Origin: Desulfovibrio sp. JY
Lineage (GTDB): Bacteria; Desulfobacterota; Desulfovibrionia; Desulfovibrionales; Desulfovibrionaceae
Assembly: GCA_021730285.1 (NCBI GenBank)
Contig: CP082962.1
Location: forward strand, 3,224,001-3,288,000
Direction of reading: 5' to 3'
DNA length: 64,000 bases
Below the pieces are notes generated by a model. It was not told the DNA's origin. It saw only the letters and a program-made list of their open reading frames with translations, and searched no databases. This document shows, piece after piece, positions 16,548-24,986 of the stretch (position 1 is its first letter; every line of letters starts with the position of its first letter). Position numbers and translations under genes: made by a program.

Positions 16548-18896
16548 TTATTCGATGTGCACGGTGACGGCATCGGCCCGGCCCTGGTCGTCCACGGCCA
16601 CGAGCCGATGGCTGCCGAGGCTTGGTTGCCAGAAAAGGGTGGCTCCGGGCGCGCCCTGGGCGGCGAGTTCCCCGTCCACGTACCAGGACAGCCGTCGGCT
16701 CCCGGCCGGGGCGTCGGCGGCAAGCGCGATGCGCTGGAAGGCGGCCGGGGCGTCGCGCCGGAAGACGTAGGGCGTGCCGGGACTTGGCGAAACGATGCGC
16801 GGCCCTTCCCCGTGCGGCGCGCCGCAGCCCGGTTCCGGGCCGGGCGGGGGAACAAAGGGAATGCCGACCCCGCGCCACCAGGACACCAGCTCGGCCGGAT
16901 AGGTGGCCACCATCACGGATTTGGCCGCATGGGTGGCCAGACAGTCCCCGGAAAGGGCCAACCCCGAGGCGGCATCCACGAGCAGGCGGCGGTGGACGGG
17001 GCAGGGGCCGAGTTTGGTCACGCCGGGGATGATTTTGGCTGTCACGCGCCTGGGGCAGTCCGGCCCCGGCAACTGGCGGCTTTCGGCGCAGACCTCGATT
17101 TCGCGGATATTGAGGCCCGGCGGCGCGGCCAGACGCGACCCGTGGGGCTCCAGGGCCCGGAAGAGCTCGAAGAGGATCGGCCCGGCGTAGACCGCGCCGG
17201 AGATGCCCGAAACCGGCGTGCCGTCCATGTTGCCGACCCAGACGCCGATGACCCGGCCGGCGCTGTAGCCCACGGCCCAGGCGTCACGGTGGCCGTAGGA
17301 GGTGCCGGTCTTCCAGGCCACGGCCGGCACGGCCAGGGCCCGCTCCCAGGAGGTGGGCAGGTCCGGCCGCTCCAGCTTGGTCAGCATCTCGGTCACCAGG
17401 GCGCAGGCTTCGGGCGAAAAAAGCCGGATCGCGGGCACGGGCGGCGCATCACGCAGCAGCCGGGGCGGCCGGTGCTCGCCGCCGCTTGCCAGGTCGGCGT
17501 AAAGGTTGGCCAAATCGAGCAGCGTCACCTCACCGCCGCCGAGAATGAGCGACAAGCCGTAATGGGCCGCCGGCTGGTCCAGGGTGGTCAGGCCGCCGCG
17601 CCGCAGCAGTTCGAGGAAGGGCGATGTGCCGATGCTGTTGAGCAGCCGTACGGCCGGGACGTTGAGCGAGGCGACCAGGGCCTGTTCGGTGGTGACCCGG
17701 CCCCGGTAATGCCCGTCGTAGTTTTTGGGGCTGTAGTTGCCGAAGGCGGTCGGAATGTCGAGAAGCTGGCTTTGGGGAAAAACGAGCCCCTGGTCCATGG
17801 CGTAGGCATAGAGGAAGGGCTTGAGCGCCGAGCCGGGGGAGCGGCGGATGGTTGCGCCGTTGATCTGGCCGAAGCGGGTGTCGCCGAAAAAGTCCGTGGA
17901 CCCGACCATGGCCAGGACGTCGTGGCTGGCCGGATCGAGCACCACCGCGGCCACGGCCCCGATGCCCTGGCCGGCCAGCCAGGCCTTGCGACCGCGCAGG
18001 ATGTCCGTAGCCGCCTTCTGGGTTTCGGGATCGAGGGTGGTGTCCACGCGCGGGACCGCTCCGGCCGCCTCCCGGGCCATGTCGCAAAACTGCGGCGCGA
18101 AAAAGGGCGGCCGGTAAAGGCGCTGCGGCACCGGGACGCGCCGCGCTTGCGCGGCGGCCGCTTCCGTGATCACGCCCCGGCGGGCCATGGCCGCAAGGAG
18201 CCTGTCCCGGGCCGCCTTGGCCTTTTCCGGATGTTTCGTGGGGTCCAAGGCCAGGGGCGCGCGCGGCAGGACGGTCAAAAGCGCCGCCTCGGCCAGGGAC
18301 AGCCGGTCCGGCGTCTTGCCGCAGTAGAACATGCTGGCCGCGCCGACGCCCACGATGTTGCCGCCGTAAGGGGCCATATTGAGATACCGTTCGAGGATGG
18401 CCTCCTTGGAGAGCCTGCGCTCCAGGGCCAGGGCGGCCAGTGCCTCTTTGATCTTGGAGGCCAGGGTGCGCGGCTTGGGATCGGCCAGCCGGGCCAGCTG
18501 CATGGTCAGTGTGGAGCCGCCGGAGACCACGCGTCCGGCGCGCAGGTTGGCGGCGGCGGCGCGAAAAAGGGCCAGGGGATCGACCCCGGGATGGGCGTAG
18601 AAACGTTTGTCCTCGGCGGTGATGACCAGACGCGGCAGGATGGGGGACACGGCGGACAGGCGCACCGGGAAGCGCCAGGCGTCGTCCGGGGCCAGAAAAA
18701 GACGCAACGGCGTGCCGTTTCGGGCCGCGACCACGGTTGCGCCCGGCGGCGACAAGGCGGCCAGGGGAAAGGGCGGGGAGGCGGTGGCCCAAAAAAAAGC
18801 CAGTCCGGCCGCAAGAACCAGCCCGGCCGTAAGCGCCAGGACGAACGTCCGGCGGCGCGATCTGGCTGGTCGCGTTATTTGACCTGTTTGTCGCAC
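16548..18896 (-). CDS. pbpC: Penicillin-binding protein 1C (bifunctional glycosyltransferase/transpeptidase)
   Basis: This class A PBP is anchored by one N-terminal membrane segment (FVLALTAGLVLAAGLAFFWA). The glycosyltransferase domain shows the catalytic glutamate in TAEDKRFYAHPGVDPLA and GGSTLTMQLARL. The transpeptidase domain has the nucleophile in RRSPGSALKPFLY, SLN, and KTGTSYGHRDAW. A C-terminal BiPBP-type domain (from about residue 690) ends the protein, which is typical of PBP1C. The length of 782 residues is close to E. coli PBP1C. The start I give is the GTG at 18896, 22 bases inside the upstream response regulator gene; no later start leaves the membrane anchor intact. The alpha-2-macroglobulin partner often found next to pbpC is not adjacent. 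Confidence 0.9.
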   Translation of the reverse strand: MRQTGQITRPARSRRRTFVLALTAGLVLAAGLAFFWATASPPFPLAALSPPGATVVAARNGTPLRLFLAPDDAWRFPVRLSAVSPILPRLVITAEDKRFYAHPGVDPLALFRAAAANLRAGRVVSGGSTLTMQLARLADPKPRTLASKIKEALAALALERRLSKEAILERYLNMAPYGGNIVGVGAASMFYCGKTPDRLSLAEAALLTVLPRAPLALDPTKHPEKAKAARDRLLAAMARRGVITEAAAAQARRVPVPQRLYRPPFFAPQFCDMAREAAGAVPRVDTTLDPETQKAATDILRGRKAWLAGQGIGAVAAVVLDPASHDVLAMVGSTDFFGDTRFGQINGATIRRSPGSALKPFLYAYAMDQGLVFPQSQLLDIPTAFGNYSPKNYDGHYRGRVTTEQALVASLNVPAVRLLNSIGTSPFLELLRRGGLTTLDQPAAHYGLSLILGGGEVTLLDLANLYADLASGGEHRPPRLLRDAPPVPAIRLFSPEACALVTEMLTKLERPDLPTSWERALAVPAVAWKTGTSYGHRDAWAVGYSAGRVIGVWVGNMDGTPVSGISGAVYAGPILFELFRALEPHGSRLAAPPGLNIREIEVCAESRQLPGPDCPRRVTAKIIPGVTKLGPCPVHRRLLVDAASGLALSGDCLATHAAKSVMVATYPAELVSWWRGVGIPFVPPPGPEPGCGAPHGEGPRIVSPSPGTPYVFRRDAPAAFQRIALAADAPAGSRRLSWYVDGELAAQGAPGATLFWQPSLGSHRLVAVDDQGRADAVTVHIE

Positions 18897-19663
18897 AGTT
18901 CCCGATACTTGACCAGGATCTCCAGCATGTCGAGCTGCTGGTTGACCCGGCAGGAGAACTCTTCGACCTGTATCGGTTTGATGAGGAAGTCGTTGGCCCC
19001 GACCTTGAGGAACTTGACCGTGTGGCTGCCGTCCTCGGCCGAAACGCCGATGATGGCCAGCTTGTCCTTGGCCTGGGTCTGGCGGATTTCCTCGATCAGT
19101 CCGAAGCCGTCGAGGTTTGGCATGTTGTAGTCGGTGATGACCAGGGTCACGTCCTGGTTGGCGGCCAACACTTCCAAGGCCTGCCTGCCGTCCTCGGCTT
19201 CCAGGGTCTCGATGTTGAGGTTGCCGAGCAGTTCCTTCAGGCGATGGCGGAAAAGCTTGGAATCGTCGACCACCAGGGCGCGTACGAACTGGTTTTTGTA
19301 GAGTCGTTCGATCAGCCGCTCCATGGCGACCATCTCGGAGTAGTTCTTGATGAAGTAGTCCACCACGTGCTGTTCGAGCAGCAGCTGGCGGACTTCCTCG
19401 GAAAACGAGGCCGTCATGACCACGGAGGGGATGCCGAGCGAGGTGGCCAGGGGGACGATGCGTCCGTCCGGGTCGTCGGGCAGGTTGCGGTCCAGGATGG
19501 CCACGAAGATGGCGTCGCGGCGGCCGGTCATGACCTCCTCGGCCTCGGCCAGGGTGTGGGCCACGATGGTGGGAAAGGGCGTGGCTACGGCAATGTGTTG
19601 GCTTATGATCTTGGCCTGGACGCGGCTGTCCTCCACGACCAGGACATGGCGGTTTTCCATCAT
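18875..19663 (-). CDS. Tandem receiver-domain response regulator without output domain
   Basis: This 262-residue protein is made of two CheY-like receivers. Receiver 1 has the acidic patch VVEDS, acceptor Asp in AILDRNLPDDPDG and FIKNYSE in place of the usual K-P turn. Receiver 2 has VVDDSK, acceptor Asp in VITDYNMPNLDG and the K-P motif in LIKPIQ. Only a short helix follows the second receiver. There is no DNA-binding, GGDEF or HD-GYP module, so it must act through protein contacts or as a phosphate relay. The ATG at 19663 follows AAAGGA. Its end overlaps the start of pbpC, which suggests translational coupling of a signalling protein to a cell-wall synthase. Confidence 0.88.
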   Translation of the reverse strand: MMENRHVLVVEDSRVQAKIISQHIAVATPFPTIVAHTLAEAEEVMTGRRDAIFVAILDRNLPDDPDGRIVPLATSLGIPSVVMTASFSEEVRQLLLEQHVVDYFIKNYSEMVAMERLIERLYKNQFVRALVVDDSKLFRHRLKELLGNLNIETLEAEDGRQALEVLAANQDVTLVITDYNMPNLDGFGLIEEIRQTQAKDKLAIIGVSAEDGSHTVKFLKVGANDFLIKPIQVEEFSCRVNQQLDMLEILVKYRELCDKQVK

Positions 19664-19753
19664 GTTCCCATCCTTTTCCCGAATTGTGGAGAATCATAGG
19701 GGATGGCCCCGCCGCTGGCAAGCCGGCGGGGAGGGGAGGAAGCGGATGGAGAT

Positions 19754-19831
19754 GCGAGAGGGGGACCCTTTTTGGAAAAAGGGTCCCCCTCTCGCGCTCT
19801 CCCCTCCGAAAAACTTTTATCGATGAAAGGG
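19754..19831 (+). repeat. Family-A intergenic hairpin, copy 6
   Basis: The hairpin at 19754-19795 has arms GCGAGAGGGGGACCC and its exact complement, then the tail GCTCTCCCCTCCGAAAAACTT. It lies between two minus-strand genes but points along the plus strand, so it does not fit a simple one-way terminator for its neighbours. Confidence 0.85.
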
Positions 19832-19866
19832 GGCGTAAATAAAGTGGTTCTTTTGAGGCGCGGGCG

Positions 19867-20526
19867 CTACCAGTGCCGGCTCATGGAGTAGGGCAGCATG
19901 TCCCGCTCGAAGCTGGCCCGGTCGGTGGTGGAAACCGTGGGCGCGCCATAGTTCGCGCCGCCGCCGGCCAGCGCTCCCACCGTGGCGTCCATGGGCAGGG
20001 TGCGGTTGGCCGCGGCCACGATGTTGTTGTTGCGGGCGTCGACCACCTCGATGGCGAAGCGCACCCCGCCGGGCGTGACGACGTAGGTGCCGGCCACGAC
20101 CAGGGTGGCGGTGGCCCGGGACGTGGCCAGGGCCCGCACGTCGCGGGTCAGCGAGAACTCGCCCTGGCGGCGGCTGAAAATGATGTCGCTGGTCTTGCGG
20201 ATCTCCTGGACGTTGTAGCCAAGCGCCACGAAGGCCGTGGAAAGCTCCTGGCCGATGAGCCGCGACAGGGGCGAGGCCCGCTCCAGGTCGCCGAGGTCGG
20301 CCGGGGTGGTGATGACCACCCAGTAGAGCCCCCGGCTGTTGTCGCGGGTATACATGCCAAGGCGCGGCACGAGTTGGCGGTCGAGGTCGGCGGCCAGGGC
20401 CATGGCCACGTCCGGGTACTGGGGCTGCGGGGGCGGGGTCCGGTCGCAAAGCGCCCCCATGAGCAGCGGCGCGAAAAGCGGCAGCATGAGGACGAGGGAA
20501 AGGCGGCGCAAAAGTCGGATCGTCAT
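19867..20526 (-). CDS. FlgO-family outer-membrane/periplasmic protein
   Basis: This exported 219-residue protein matches the FlgO domain seen in Vibrio flagellar-ring accessory proteins. That domain is a long region beginning VAMALAADLDRQLVPRL, with QELSTAFVALGYNVQEIRKTSDIIFSRRQGEFSLTRDVRALA. The pattern continues VVAGTYVVTPGGVRFAIEVVDARNNNIVAAANRTLP. The N-terminal 25 residues are a signal sequence ending ALCDRTPPP. The Cys could be lipidated, but the residue before it is not a standard lipobox residue. It follows the proline-rich gene by 14 bases and likely forms an operon with it. No other flagellar genes are present here. Confidence 0.75.
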   Translation of the reverse strand: MTIRLLRRLSLVLMLPLFAPLLMGALCDRTPPPQPQYPDVAMALAADLDRQLVPRLGMYTRDNSRGLYWVVITTPADLGDLERASPLSRLIGQELSTAFVALGYNVQEIRKTSDIIFSRRQGEFSLTRDVRALATSRATATLVVAGTYVVTPGGVRFAIEVVDARNNNIVAAANRTLPMDATVGALAGGGANYGAPTVSTTDRASFERDMLPYSMSRHW

Positions 20527-20540
20527 GGCGGCCTCCTTGG

Positions 20541-21155
20541 CTATTTGGCCGGTGCCGGCGCCGGTGCCGGCGTTGGAGCCTGGTTGGGTGTCGCGGGCGT
20601 TGCCGGGCCGGGGGCCGGCATGGGCGCGGGTTGCGGTGCTGGGGTCGGCGTCGCCGTAGCGCCCGAGGGCGGTGCCGGGGCCGGCGCGGGTTCCGGCGGG
20701 AATTGTGCCGTGGCGGGCGGTTGGTCGCTGCCGGGGGCTGCCCCCGAGGTCTTCGTCGGGGGGGGGGCCGTCGGCTGGGCCGGAGCCTTGGCCGGCGCCA
20801 CGGGGGGCGGCAGGTACAGGGACTCGGTCGGCGCTTCGTAGCGCTGTTCGAGCCTGGGCATGCCCGGATTGGCCGGCGTCTGTCGTGGCGCGGGCGCGGG
20901 CGTTCGTGTCGGCGGACGCCTGGGCGCGCGTTTTTTGTGCCGGGTGACGCGGTGTCGCCGCACGCGGTAGGGCTTTGGCGCAAAGGGCACGGGCGGCGTG
21001 TTGGGCGTCGGGGGAGAACCTATGTCCCGGATGGGGATCTGCGTCGGCAGGGGTGCCGGCATGCCGGCCTCGGCCGTCTCCGGCGACTGCGGCACGGCAG
21101 CGGCCAGAAACACGACCGCCACGCCGCACACAAGTATGTTTCGCATCCCGTCCAT
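20541..21155 (-). CDS. Exported proline/alanine-rich protein
   Basis: I do not recognise a family. The start at 21155 (MDGMRNILVCGVAVVFLAAAV) has GGGAGCG before it and encodes a signal peptide. The mature protein of about 180 residues has a basic stretch (YRVRRHRVTRHKKRAPRR) and then almost entirely Pro-Ala-Thr low-complexity sequence to the end. This should be extended and could span the periplasm or peptidoglycan layer. The FlgO-like gene follows by 14 bases. The pair may form an envelope complex. The low complexity makes its limits hard to confirm by homology, but the ribosome site and signal peptide support expression. Confidence 0.65.
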   Translation of the reverse strand: MDGMRNILVCGVAVVFLAAAVPQSPETAEAGMPAPLPTQIPIRDIGSPPTPNTPPVPFAPKPYRVRRHRVTRHKKRAPRRPPTRTPAPAPRQTPANPGMPRLEQRYEAPTESLYLPPPVAPAKAPAQPTAPPPTKTSGAAPGSDQPPATAQFPPEPAPAPAPPSGATATPTPAPQPAPMPAPGPATPATPNQAPTPAPAPAPAK

Positions 21156-21248
21156 GTTCGCTCCCCCGGCCCGATTGGACCTTCTGTGAGCATCATCGGC
21201 CGGTCCGGCCAAATCTTTATGTCCGTCCTTTCCGTCGCCCTTTGGGGG

Positions 21249-21276
21249 TTGCGCACCCGGCCAAGAAGTGTTTTAT
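21249..21276 (+). promoter_or_regulatory. Candidate promoter of dfx-ftn
   Basis: TTGCGC and TTTTAT are spaced by 16 bases, about 95 bases upstream of dfx. Both boxes are partial matches to the housekeeping consensus. The leader that follows contains a short CCCCG/CGGGG stem (21331-21351) just before the ribosome site. Confidence 0.3.
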
Positions 21277-21371
21277 GAAAAAACAAGGTGTTGCTCATCC
21301 CGCGTCGGGGACGCCCCGCCCCGCCCGCGACCCCGGTTCCCGAAAACGGGGCTTTTAAAGGAGTATAAGTC

Positions 21372-21749
21372 ATGGCTGAACAACTGGAAGTCTACAAGTG
21401 CGAAGTGTGCGGTAATATTGTCGAGGTCCTGCATGGCGGCGCCGGCGAGCTTGTGTGCTGCGGCCAGCCCATGAAGCTCATGAGCGAGAACACCGTGGAC
21501 GCGGCCAAGGAAAAGCACGTCCCGGTCATCGAGAAGACCGACAAGGGCTATCTGGTCAAGGTCGGCGCCGTGGCCCACCCCATGGAGGAGAAGCACTACA
21601 TCGAGTGGATCGAGCTTTTGGCCGACGGCAAGGCCTATCGCCAGTTCCTCAAACCCGGCGACAAGCCCGAGGCCCTGTTCTGCATCGAGGCGGCCAAGGT
21701 GTCCGCCCGGGAATACTGCAACCTCCACGGCTTGTGGAAAAAGGACTAG
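21372..21749 (+). CDS. dfx: Desulfoferrodoxin (superoxide reductase, class with two iron centres)
   Basis: This protein reduces superoxide to hydrogen peroxide in the cytoplasm without releasing oxygen. The N-terminal desulforedoxin-like centre I is complete (Cys10, Cys13, Cys29, Cys30 in CEVC and VCCG). Centre II ligands are all seen: His49 (EKH), His69 (AHP), His75 (EKHY), Cys116 and His119 (CNLH). Glu47 and Lys48 of the catalytic loop are kept. The length of 125 residues is exactly typical of Desulfovibrio. The ATG follows AAAGGAG. Ferritin starts three bases after its stop, so the pair is coupled for superoxide and iron handling. Confidence 0.97.
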   Translation: MAEQLEVYKCEVCGNIVEVLHGGAGELVCCGQPMKLMSENTVDAAKEKHVPVIEKTDKGYLVKVGAVAHPMEEKHYIEWIELLADGKAYRQFLKPGDKPEALFCIEAAKVSAREYCNLHGLWKKD

Positions 21750-21752
21750 TCC

Positions 21753-22262
21753 ATGCTTTCCAAGACCATGGAAAAGGCCCTGAACGATCAGGTCCATTGG
21801 GAACTGTATTCCGCCTACCTCTACGTCTCCATGGCCACCTATTTCGAGGACAAGGGACTGATGGGGTTCGCCAACTGGATGCATGTCCAGGATCAGGAGG
21901 AAAAGTTCCACGCCGAAAAGTTCTACAATTACATTGTGGAACGCGGCGGCCGGGTCATTTTGCAGGCCATCGACGCGCCGCCCCATGACTGGGATTCGGC
22001 CCTGGCCGTGTTTCAGGACGCCCTGGCCCATGAGGAGGGCGTGACCGCCCGCATCTACAAGCTCATGGACCTGGCCCTGGAAGAAAAGGACCACGGCACG
22101 GCGTCCTTCCTCAAGTGGTTCATCGACGAGCAGGTTGAGGAAGAGGCCAACGTGTCCGACGTCATCGCCAAGCTCAAGCTCGTGGAGCAGACCCCGGGCG
22201 GGGCTTTCATGCTGGACAAGGACCTGGCCACGCGGGTGTTTACGCCGCCGACCACGGTCTAG
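21753..22262 (+). CDS. ftn: Ferritin (non-haem, ferroxidase type)
   Basis: This is a 24-mer iron-storage protein with ferroxidase residues in place: Glu17 (VHWELYSAYLY), Glu50 and His53 (QDQEEKFHAEKFY), and later Glu residues in AHEEGVTARIY and DEQVEEE. No haem-binding methionine of the bacterioferritin type is evident. The length of 169 residues is normal. Three bases separate it from dfx. Removing free iron next to the superoxide reductase that makes peroxide would limit Fenton chemistry; this is inference from context. Confidence 0.95.
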   Translation: MLSKTMEKALNDQVHWELYSAYLYVSMATYFEDKGLMGFANWMHVQDQEEKFHAEKFYNYIVERGGRVILQAIDAPPHDWDSALAVFQDALAHEEGVTARIYKLMDLALEEKDHGTASFLKWFIDEQVEEEANVSDVIAKLKLVEQTPGGAFMLDKDLATRVFTPPTTV

Positions 22263-22288
22263 TTTCCGGCCTTTAACCGTATCACCGA

Positions 22289-22325
22289 GGCCGCCCGCGT
22301 CCGCTGCGGGCGGCCGTCATTTTTG
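22289..22325 (+). terminator. Rho-independent terminator of dfx-ftn
   Basis: A perfect 10-bp GC stem (GGCCGCCCGC at 22289-22298 with GCGGGCGGCC at 22306-22315) around a 7-base loop is followed by GTCATTTTT. It ends the dfx-ftn unit and is of the classical type, unlike the family-A and -B hairpins. Confidence 0.88.
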
Positions 22326-22349
22326 CGCCAAGCGAAGGAGTGTTCGGGC

Positions 22350-24029
22350 ATGGGCGAAGCATCCCTCAATATCGTCATCGGCGGCGAAGCCGGACAAGGC
22401 CTCGTGACCGTGGGCGAGTTCCTGTCCCGTGCCCTGGTGCGGGCCGGCTACGCCATCGTCGTCACCCAGGATTACCTGTCCCGCATCCGGGGCGGCCACA
22501 ACACCTACGCCATCCGCGTGGACAGCCGGGAGGTGACCGCGCCGGCGGAGGGCATCGACCTGCTGGTGGCCCTTTCCGCGCAAACCCTGCCGTTGCTCAG
22601 GGATCGATTGTCGCCGCGCGCCCTGGTCCTGACCGATGCCGCCCACGGGCTCTCCGGCCATCCCGGGCTGGCCATTCCTTACAAGGAGCTGTGCCCCAAG
22701 CCGCTTTTCGAGAACACGGCCGCCCTGGGCGCGCTCGGCAGCCTCCTGTGCCTGGACCCGGCCTGGATCACCGGGCTTATCAAGGAAAAATTCGCCAAGA
22801 AGGGCGAGGCAATCGTGGCCGACAACCTGGCCGTGTTCCAGGCGGCCACGCACTGGACCATCAGCCAGAAGGCGTCCTTTGCCTGCCTGTCTCCGGCCGA
22901 ACCCCGGGGCAGACGCGTGATGCTTAACGGCAACACGGCCATTGCCCTTGGCGGACTGGCCGCCGGGGTCAACTTCGGTTCGTTTTACCCCATGACGCCC
23001 GGCACCTCGGTCATGCAGGCGCTCATCGACCACAGCGACCGCATGGGCGTGGTCTGCGAGCAGGCCGAGGACGAGATCGCGGCCGTGATCATGGCCATAG
23101 GCGCTTCCTACGCCGGGGCGCGCCCCATGGTTTCCACCTCGGGCGGCGGTTTCGCGCTCATGGTCGAGGGCGTGAGCCTTTCCGGCATGCTCGAAACGCC
23201 GGTGACCATCGTCGTGGCCCAGCGTCCGGGCCCGGCCACGGGACTCCCTACCCGCACCGAACAGGCCGACCTCGATTTGGTGCTCCACGCCGGGCACGGC
23301 GAATTTCCCCGGGCCATCTTCGCCCCGGGCACGGTGGAGCAGTGCTTCCATCTGGCCCACCGGGCCGTGGATACGGCCGAGCGCTTCCAGTCGCCGGTTT
23401 TCATCCTCACCGACCAGTTCCTGGCCGACAGCTACCGCGATGTGGCCCCCTTCGATCTGGCCTCCCTGCCGCCCGTGGCCCGGCCGCTCACCGCCGTTGC
23501 CGATCCGGCCGGCTACGAACGCTACGCCGTGACCGACTCCGGCGTGTCGCCGCGCCTTGTCCCCGGCTTCACCGAGGCCACGGTGGTCCTGGACAGCGAC
23601 GAGCACACCCCGGACGGACACATCACCGAGGACCTCGCCGTGCGCGTGACCATGCAGGAAAAGCGCATGCGAAAGTTCGCCGGCCTGACCCGGGTGGCCC
23701 TGCCCCCGAACCTGTACGGCAATGCCGACGGCGCGACGCTGCTCGTGTGCTGGGGCACGACCCTGGGGGCGGCCCGGGAGGCGGCGGCGATACGCAACGC
23801 CCGGGGCGAGAAAACGGCCGTGCTCCACTTCTCCCAGATCTATCCCCTGGTGCCGGACGCGTTTGTGCCGATTCTGGAAACGGCCAAACGCACGGTCATG
23901 GTGGAGGGCAATTTCGCCGGCCAACTGGCCCGGCTGATACGGCGCGAAACCGGCTACGTCTTTGACGCGCTGGTGACCCGCTTCGACGGCCTGCCGTTCA
24001 CGGCGGCCTATATTCTCGATCGACTTTAG
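22350..24029 (+). CDS. korA: 2-oxoacid:acceptor oxidoreductase, fused gamma-alpha subunit
   Basis: This subunit, with KorB, oxidatively decarboxylates a 2-oxoacid (2-oxoglutarate or a relative) to the acyl-CoA and reduces ferredoxin. Residues 1-190 are the gamma domain (IVIGGEAGQGLVTVGEFLSRALVRAGY). The alpha (pyrimidine-binding) domain follows from MLNGNTAIALGGLAAGVNFGSFYPMTPGTSVMQAL, with the TPP-contact glutamate region EQAEDEIAAVIMAIGAS. The length of 559 residues is standard for the fused form. The start at 22350 is preceded by GAAGGAG. Substrate identity is inferred; a branched-chain or pyruvate relative cannot be excluded. No ferredoxin-domain subunit is nearby. Confidence 0.9.
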   Translation: MGEASLNIVIGGEAGQGLVTVGEFLSRALVRAGYAIVVTQDYLSRIRGGHNTYAIRVDSREVTAPAEGIDLLVALSAQTLPLLRDRLSPRALVLTDAAHGLSGHPGLAIPYKELCPKPLFENTAALGALGSLLCLDPAWITGLIKEKFAKKGEAIVADNLAVFQAATHWTISQKASFACLSPAEPRGRRVMLNGNTAIALGGLAAGVNFGSFYPMTPGTSVMQALIDHSDRMGVVCEQAEDEIAAVIMAIGASYAGARPMVSTSGGGFALMVEGVSLSGMLETPVTIVVAQRPGPATGLPTRTEQADLDLVLHAGHGEFPRAIFAPGTVEQCFHLAHRAVDTAERFQSPVFILTDQFLADSYRDVAPFDLASLPPVARPLTAVADPAGYERYAVTDSGVSPRLVPGFTEATVVLDSDEHTPDGHITEDLAVRVTMQEKRMRKFAGLTRVALPPNLYGNADGATLLVCWGTTLGAAREAAAIRNARGEKTAVLHFSQIYPLVPDAFVPILETAKRTVMVEGNFAGQLARLIRRETGYVFDALVTRFDGLPFTAAYILDRL

Positions 24030-24038
24030 GAGGACGCC

Positions 24039-24878
24039 ATGGTGACGGAAAAAGACTACGGAGAGTTCGAGACGGCCTGGTGTCCCGGTTGCGGCAACTT
24101 CTCCATCCGCAAGGCCGTGGTCAAGGCCCTGGCGGCGCTGGATTTGCCGCCGCACAAGGTGGTTTTTTCCACGGGCATCGGTCAGGCGGCCAAGGCGCCG
24201 CACTACATCCGGGTCAATACCCTAAACGGCCTGCACGGCCGGTCCCTGCCGGCGGCCACGGGCATCAAGCTGGCCAACCCGGAACTGGCCGTTTTCGCCG
24301 AATCCGGCGACGGCTGCTCCTACGGCGAGGGCGGCAACCATTTTCTGGCGGCGCTTAGGCGCAATGTGGACATGACCTACATCGTCCACGACAACCAGAT
24401 TTACGGCCTGACCAAGGGCCAGGCCAGCCCCACCACCATGACGGGCCAGAAAACCAAGACCCAGCCCCACGGCGTGGCCTCCGCCCCCTTCAACCCCGTG
24501 GCCGTGGCCGTGACCATGGGCGCGGGATTCGTGGCCCGGGGCTTCGCCGGCGAAATCGACCACCTGGCCGATCTTATCGTCCAGGCCGCGCGCCATCCCG
24601 GGTTTTCGCTCATCGACGTGCTGCAACCGTGCGTGTCCTTCAACAAGGTCAACACCTTTGCCTGGTACAAGGAGCGCTGTTACAAGCTCGGTGGCGACCA
24701 CGACTCCACGAATTTCCAGGCCGCCCTGGCCAAGGCCATGGAGTTCGGGGACAAAATCCCCATCGGCGTGCTGTGGACAAGCGACCGGCCGGCCTTTCCG
24801 CTGACGGATGTGGGGCCGCTGGCCGGGCGTGAACCGGATATGGCCGCGCTTTCCCAGATCATCGAGGGCTACGCCTGA
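24039..24878 (+). CDS. korB: 2-oxoacid:ferredoxin oxidoreductase, beta subunit
   Basis: This is the thiamine-diphosphate and [4Fe-4S] subunit. Cluster cysteines are in AWCPGCGNFS and near the C-terminus LQPCVSFN. The TPP motif reads ESGDGCSYGEGGNHFLAALRRNVDMTYIVHDNQIYGLTKGQASPTT, with the first GDG and closing N intact. The length of 279 residues is typical of the two-subunit KorAB type. It follows korA by nine bases with AGGAGG in between, so the two subunits are made together. It is directly followed by a nitroreductase gene. Confidence 0.93.
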   Translation: MVTEKDYGEFETAWCPGCGNFSIRKAVVKALAALDLPPHKVVFSTGIGQAAKAPHYIRVNTLNGLHGRSLPAATGIKLANPELAVFAESGDGCSYGEGGNHFLAALRRNVDMTYIVHDNQIYGLTKGQASPTTMTGQKTKTQPHGVASAPFNPVAVAVTMGAGFVARGFAGEIDHLADLIVQAARHPGFSLIDVLQPCVSFNKVNTFAWYKERCYKLGGDHDSTNFQAALAKAMEFGDKIPIGVLWTSDRPAFPLTDVGPLAGREPDMAALSQIIEGYA

Positions 24879-24986
24879 GGCAAAGGGAGCGGCTGATGCG
24901 CCGTCCCCGCCACGATGACGGGGGAGCGGCCTTGTCGGCGGCCCGGTGTCTGGTGTGGAGTTTTGCGCGGAACCGGGAGGAAATGG

